A stretch of 64,000 nucleotides of DNA, from the NCBI GenBank assembly GCA_037501455.1, contig CM074858.1, positions 12,574,501-12,638,500 on the forward strand, written 5' to 3'. How positions within the stretch are numbered: position 1 is the first letter of the stretch; each line of letters opens with the position of its first letter. Made by a program: the position numbers and the translations under genes. Source of the stretch: Lantana camara. Lineage: Eukaryota > Streptophyta > Magnoliopsida > Lamiales > Verbenaceae. This document shows, one piece after another, positions 61,530 through 64,000 of the stretch. Below the pieces are notes generated by a model. It saw only the letters and a program-made list of their open reading frames with translations, ran no database searches and was not told the DNA's origin.

Positions 61530-62640
61530 ATTAAATAATTAACAACTTTAATTATTTAATACATATATATACAATATATATATTTACACGTGTGGGACAC
61601 GTGTCACAAGGACACGTGTCACTCACGTGACCCACACGTGTGGTTTCACACGTGTGGAACCCTCTTCGCCCGATTAACTCGTTTAATCATTTTAAAGCCT
61701 CAACTCATGTAACCAAGTTGTTGTGTGTGACCCTCTAGGTTCTCAATTCAATTAGCAGTGACCCTAATTAATTAATTCACTAATTAATTAATCAGTCCAC
61801 AGATTAAACAACCATAGTCTAGCAACAGGTGTTTAACCCCTAGCTGAATTGGAATGTTCGGATTCGACAGAACCTTTAAGTCATTGATTCATGTGAGATA
61901 CAATCCTCCTACTTACTATCTCTCAACCATGATCTAGGGTAAGGGAATAATCAGAACCCTAATAATCCGGTCTTAAAGCTAAGTGCATTTCATATCCATT
62001 TGATCTCAATCCAAGAAACCCTTTTCTTGATGTCTTGATCTACTGCCTTGGCCAAGGACTCCATATGGCATATGAATGACTTACACAATAAGAGATCACC
62101 TTGCAAATGCAAGTGTAGGTCCTTTCTTGATTCTCATTCACTTTCATGAATCACTTGTGCAGCCCCAGCATAAGCCTTGAATCAGTTGTCTAAGACGACA
62201 CCCTTTAAAGCTTATACCTAAGACTGCAGAGTTAACTCATAAAGTGACAAGGAACCTCAAGTCTTAAGGATCAATTAATCACATCAATGACTCGTAAGAT
62301 ATTTCCTAATCTGGAAGTTTCTATTTCCTGAAATAGAAACTTCATTTCCCATTTACGAATCTTCTCACACGGGGCACCTCAGTGAGCTTACTTTTAGCAC
62401 CCTCATGTATCACGCACGTATCAACTATACACTTTGCACCTCCATGAAACAAGGTGGTCCTTCTTAAGGGCGTGATCCCACAAGCAAGCCTTAGAGGAGT
62501 CAGGTTGACACTCCCACTGTCGGTAGGACTCATCGGCTTGGAGTATTTTACTAATCATGACTTATGTGATATAGGGCTCGTTTCATGAACCATTTCACCT
62601 AAATGGTAGAGTCCTAAAGTCATCAGGATTAGGGGAGTTC

Positions 62641-62775
62641 TCATACATGCACAGATAAAGTGAACGCATACCAAACAAGAGCATATAAAGAAGTGTTGCC
62701 TCAATTCTTATACATGCACAAATAAAGTAAACGCATACCAAACAAGAGCATATAAAGAAGTGTTGCCTCAATTCG
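62641..62775. repeat. Short tandem duplication in the right copia LTR
   Basis: The segment from 'catacatgcac' to 'gttgcctcaattc' occurs twice in a row, with a few differences, and is single in the left LTR. It arose after or during insertion. Confidence 0.85.
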
Positions 62776-62868
62776 TTATTTCATTCAAAGATTGTATGTG
62801 ATTACAATAAGGAAAAGCACAAAACGGATATACAATCGGCTTTCTAGGGCACTATTCCTAACAGAAAC

Positions 62869-64000
62869 AAGGGTTTGAGGCTGCCAAAACCGAGACACAA
62901 GAGGAAGCAAATTTACACTATTCACTTTCCACCCTTTTGAGCTCAAATCTTCTTCAAATCTCTCCAAATTTGAAAGGTAAGCTTGGAATTGGTTTCTCCA
63001 TCTTCTCTTCTTTGTTTAGACTCCTTATTTGCTGAATTTGGTGGAGATTTGATCATGGTATGAAGAATTTTGTGTATAGTAAGGGTTTCCAACTTTTTGA
63101 TGAATTTGGGTGATCTCTTGGGGATTTGTTGGAAGTTATGCATTCTAAATGATCTTAAGACATCATATAATATGTGTATGGAAGGATTTTGCATGAAAAT
63201 TAGGGGAGCATTGGATTTCATTTAAGGGTTTTGAAGGTTTTCATGAAATGATGAGTATACATGTATCTCTTGCATTTCCTTCACTTAGATCTTCATGTCT
63301 AGCTTGGATTTTGCATGAATTTGATGACTTCTTACCATATTATCTTCCTACTATATGTTAACTTGATTATAGCACGGATTCATGTGAGTTTTGGTGGAGT
63401 TTTTTGCTTGAACTCGCGTTTTTCCCCTGCTGCCGCCAGCGGTCGCGACTGCGACCACTTTTTCCTCTTGTTTCGACCTTGGTTGCGACCGCGACCATTT
63501 TTAGGTCATTTTTGGTCGCGGCTGCGACCCTGTTTTGCCCCAATTTCGACTTGCACTTGTGTGATGTGTTGTTTTCGCTTCGTTTGCATTTTTCGTGAAC
63601 TTCTTTCTCCTTTTCCACTTCTTATACAGTATATACTCGATGAATTATGTGTTATATGAATTGTTATGAATTTATTATGTGCTTTTGTTTCTTTTATATG
63701 CATTATATGACAAGATATGCATTATATGCTTTCTTATGTGCATGTATGAACTTATACTTTGATTCCTTGCCTCGTATGATCTCTTCTTGCTACTTTTATT
63801 ATATACATGCGTAGATAACACGTTGTAATATGTGGTACATTCTATAATGTGAATTTATGATTGATTTTAGATGCTCATATTTGATTTATGCTCCCACTTG
63901 CTCTTATGTGACCTAAGTGCTTTCTAATATGCATGAATGAACTTGTATTTCGTTTATTCCTTTAATATGCTAATCTCTTGCTCCTTGTATGACTTATATG
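62869..64000 (+). other. Continuation of gypsy LTR 3
   Basis: This is non-coding DNA continuing the LTR that starts at 51770. It contains three ggtcgcgactgcgacc-type near-palindromes (63441-63456, 63481-63496, 63514-63529). Short frames here carry no recognised domain. Confidence 0.65.

Larger units (their letters stand above)
52421..62863 (-). mobile_element. Full-length Ty1/copia retrotransposon, 10.4 kb, minus strand
   Basis: Two LTRs (52421-54351 and 60447-62863), a primer-binding site, a long leader, one gag-pol frame and a polypurine tract are all present. The target duplication gaaac is exact (52416-52420 and 62864-62868). The LTRs are very similar apart from a MITE and a short duplication in the right one. 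Three in-frame stops in gag-pol make this copy inactive. The LTR size of about 1.9 kb and the gag start suggest the Angela-like part of copia, tentatively. Confidence 0.94.
60447..62863 (-). repeat. 5' LTR of the 10.4-kb copia element
   Basis: This 2417-bp repeat is the partner of 52421-54351. The extra length comes from a foldback MITE (61136-61529, plus its duplication) and a 68-bp tandem duplication (about 62641-62775). The palindrome ggggagctcgagctcccc recurs at 60819-60836 beside the TATA box. Confidence 0.92.
51770..64000 (+). mobile_element. Large gypsy LTR 3, split by a full-length copia element, runs off the right edge
   Basis: TGTAACATCCCGACCG, TTCCAGGTACGTCGTAACG and the block GAGCTCGGGAATTTCG (about 52147-52162) match the inward-read right ends of gypsy LTRs 1 and 2, so this copy is in plus orientation. 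It spans 51770-52420, is interrupted by the copia element 52421-62863, and resumes at 62869. Its palindrome cluster is at 63441-63529. The far end is beyond the window, so solo or full-length status is unknown. Confidence 0.75.

Overview
The window looks like nuclear DNA of a flowering plant, most likely a eudicot. Its host genes have many short exons with AT-rich introns, one of them a minor-spliceosome (U12) AT-AC intron. Roughly 60 percent of the sequence consists of nested plant-type transposable elements (Ty1/copia, Ty3/gypsy, L1-type LINE, hAT-like elements, MITEs, SINEs). I cannot name the species. There is no bacterial operon, CRISPR array, rRNA gene or functional tRNA gene.

Three host genes are supported. 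(1) Minus strand, from 9965 past the left edge: a TWD40-2-type WD40 protein, a subunit of the plant TPLATE endocytic complex. 21 exons are resolved and their phases all agree (918 codons plus 2 nt). (2) Plus strand, 39768-41389: a five-exon short-chain dehydrogenase/reductase-like Rossmann protein of 267 residues with an atypical active site. (3) Minus strand, 46734-43904: a nine-exon, 452-residue nuclear SAP-domain protein with an acidic N-terminus, resembling the plant 'zinc finger CCCH 62' group.

Region 10-20.7 kb: intergenic DNA, then a hAT-like non-autonomous element (12975-16862) carrying a young but internally deleted copia element (13179-16501). Next comes a gag-only gypsy derivative (17128-20701) bounded by one direct and one inverted LTR, with a hAT MITE inside it.

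Region 20.7-38 kb: a degenerate LINE broken by four insertions. These are two large LTRs of one gypsy family (22634-26612 and 31072-36185), a MITE (27070-27483) and a solo copia LTR (27561-29420). The second gypsy LTR is itself split by another solo copia LTR (32029-34290). A 1.5-kb A-rich degenerate repeat with a tRNA-derived SINE follows.

Region 38-47 kb is the gene-bearing island. Region 47.2-64 kb: the 5' part of a Tat/Ogre-like gypsy element (LTR, primer-binding site, gag remnant) that runs into a 24-bp tandem array. The array is split by a solo copia LTR (49733-51613) and ended by a third gypsy LTR starting at 51770. That LTR is split by a full-length 10.4-kb copia element (52421-62863) whose gag-pol frame carries three stops and no frameshift.

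I found no clearly new functional system. The most unusual structures are the inverted-LTR gypsy insertion with a matched target duplication, the palindrome cassettes that change sequence but keep their place in related LTRs, a four-copy 17-nt motif in the copia leader, and a 24-bp array whose open frames come from a period divisible by three.
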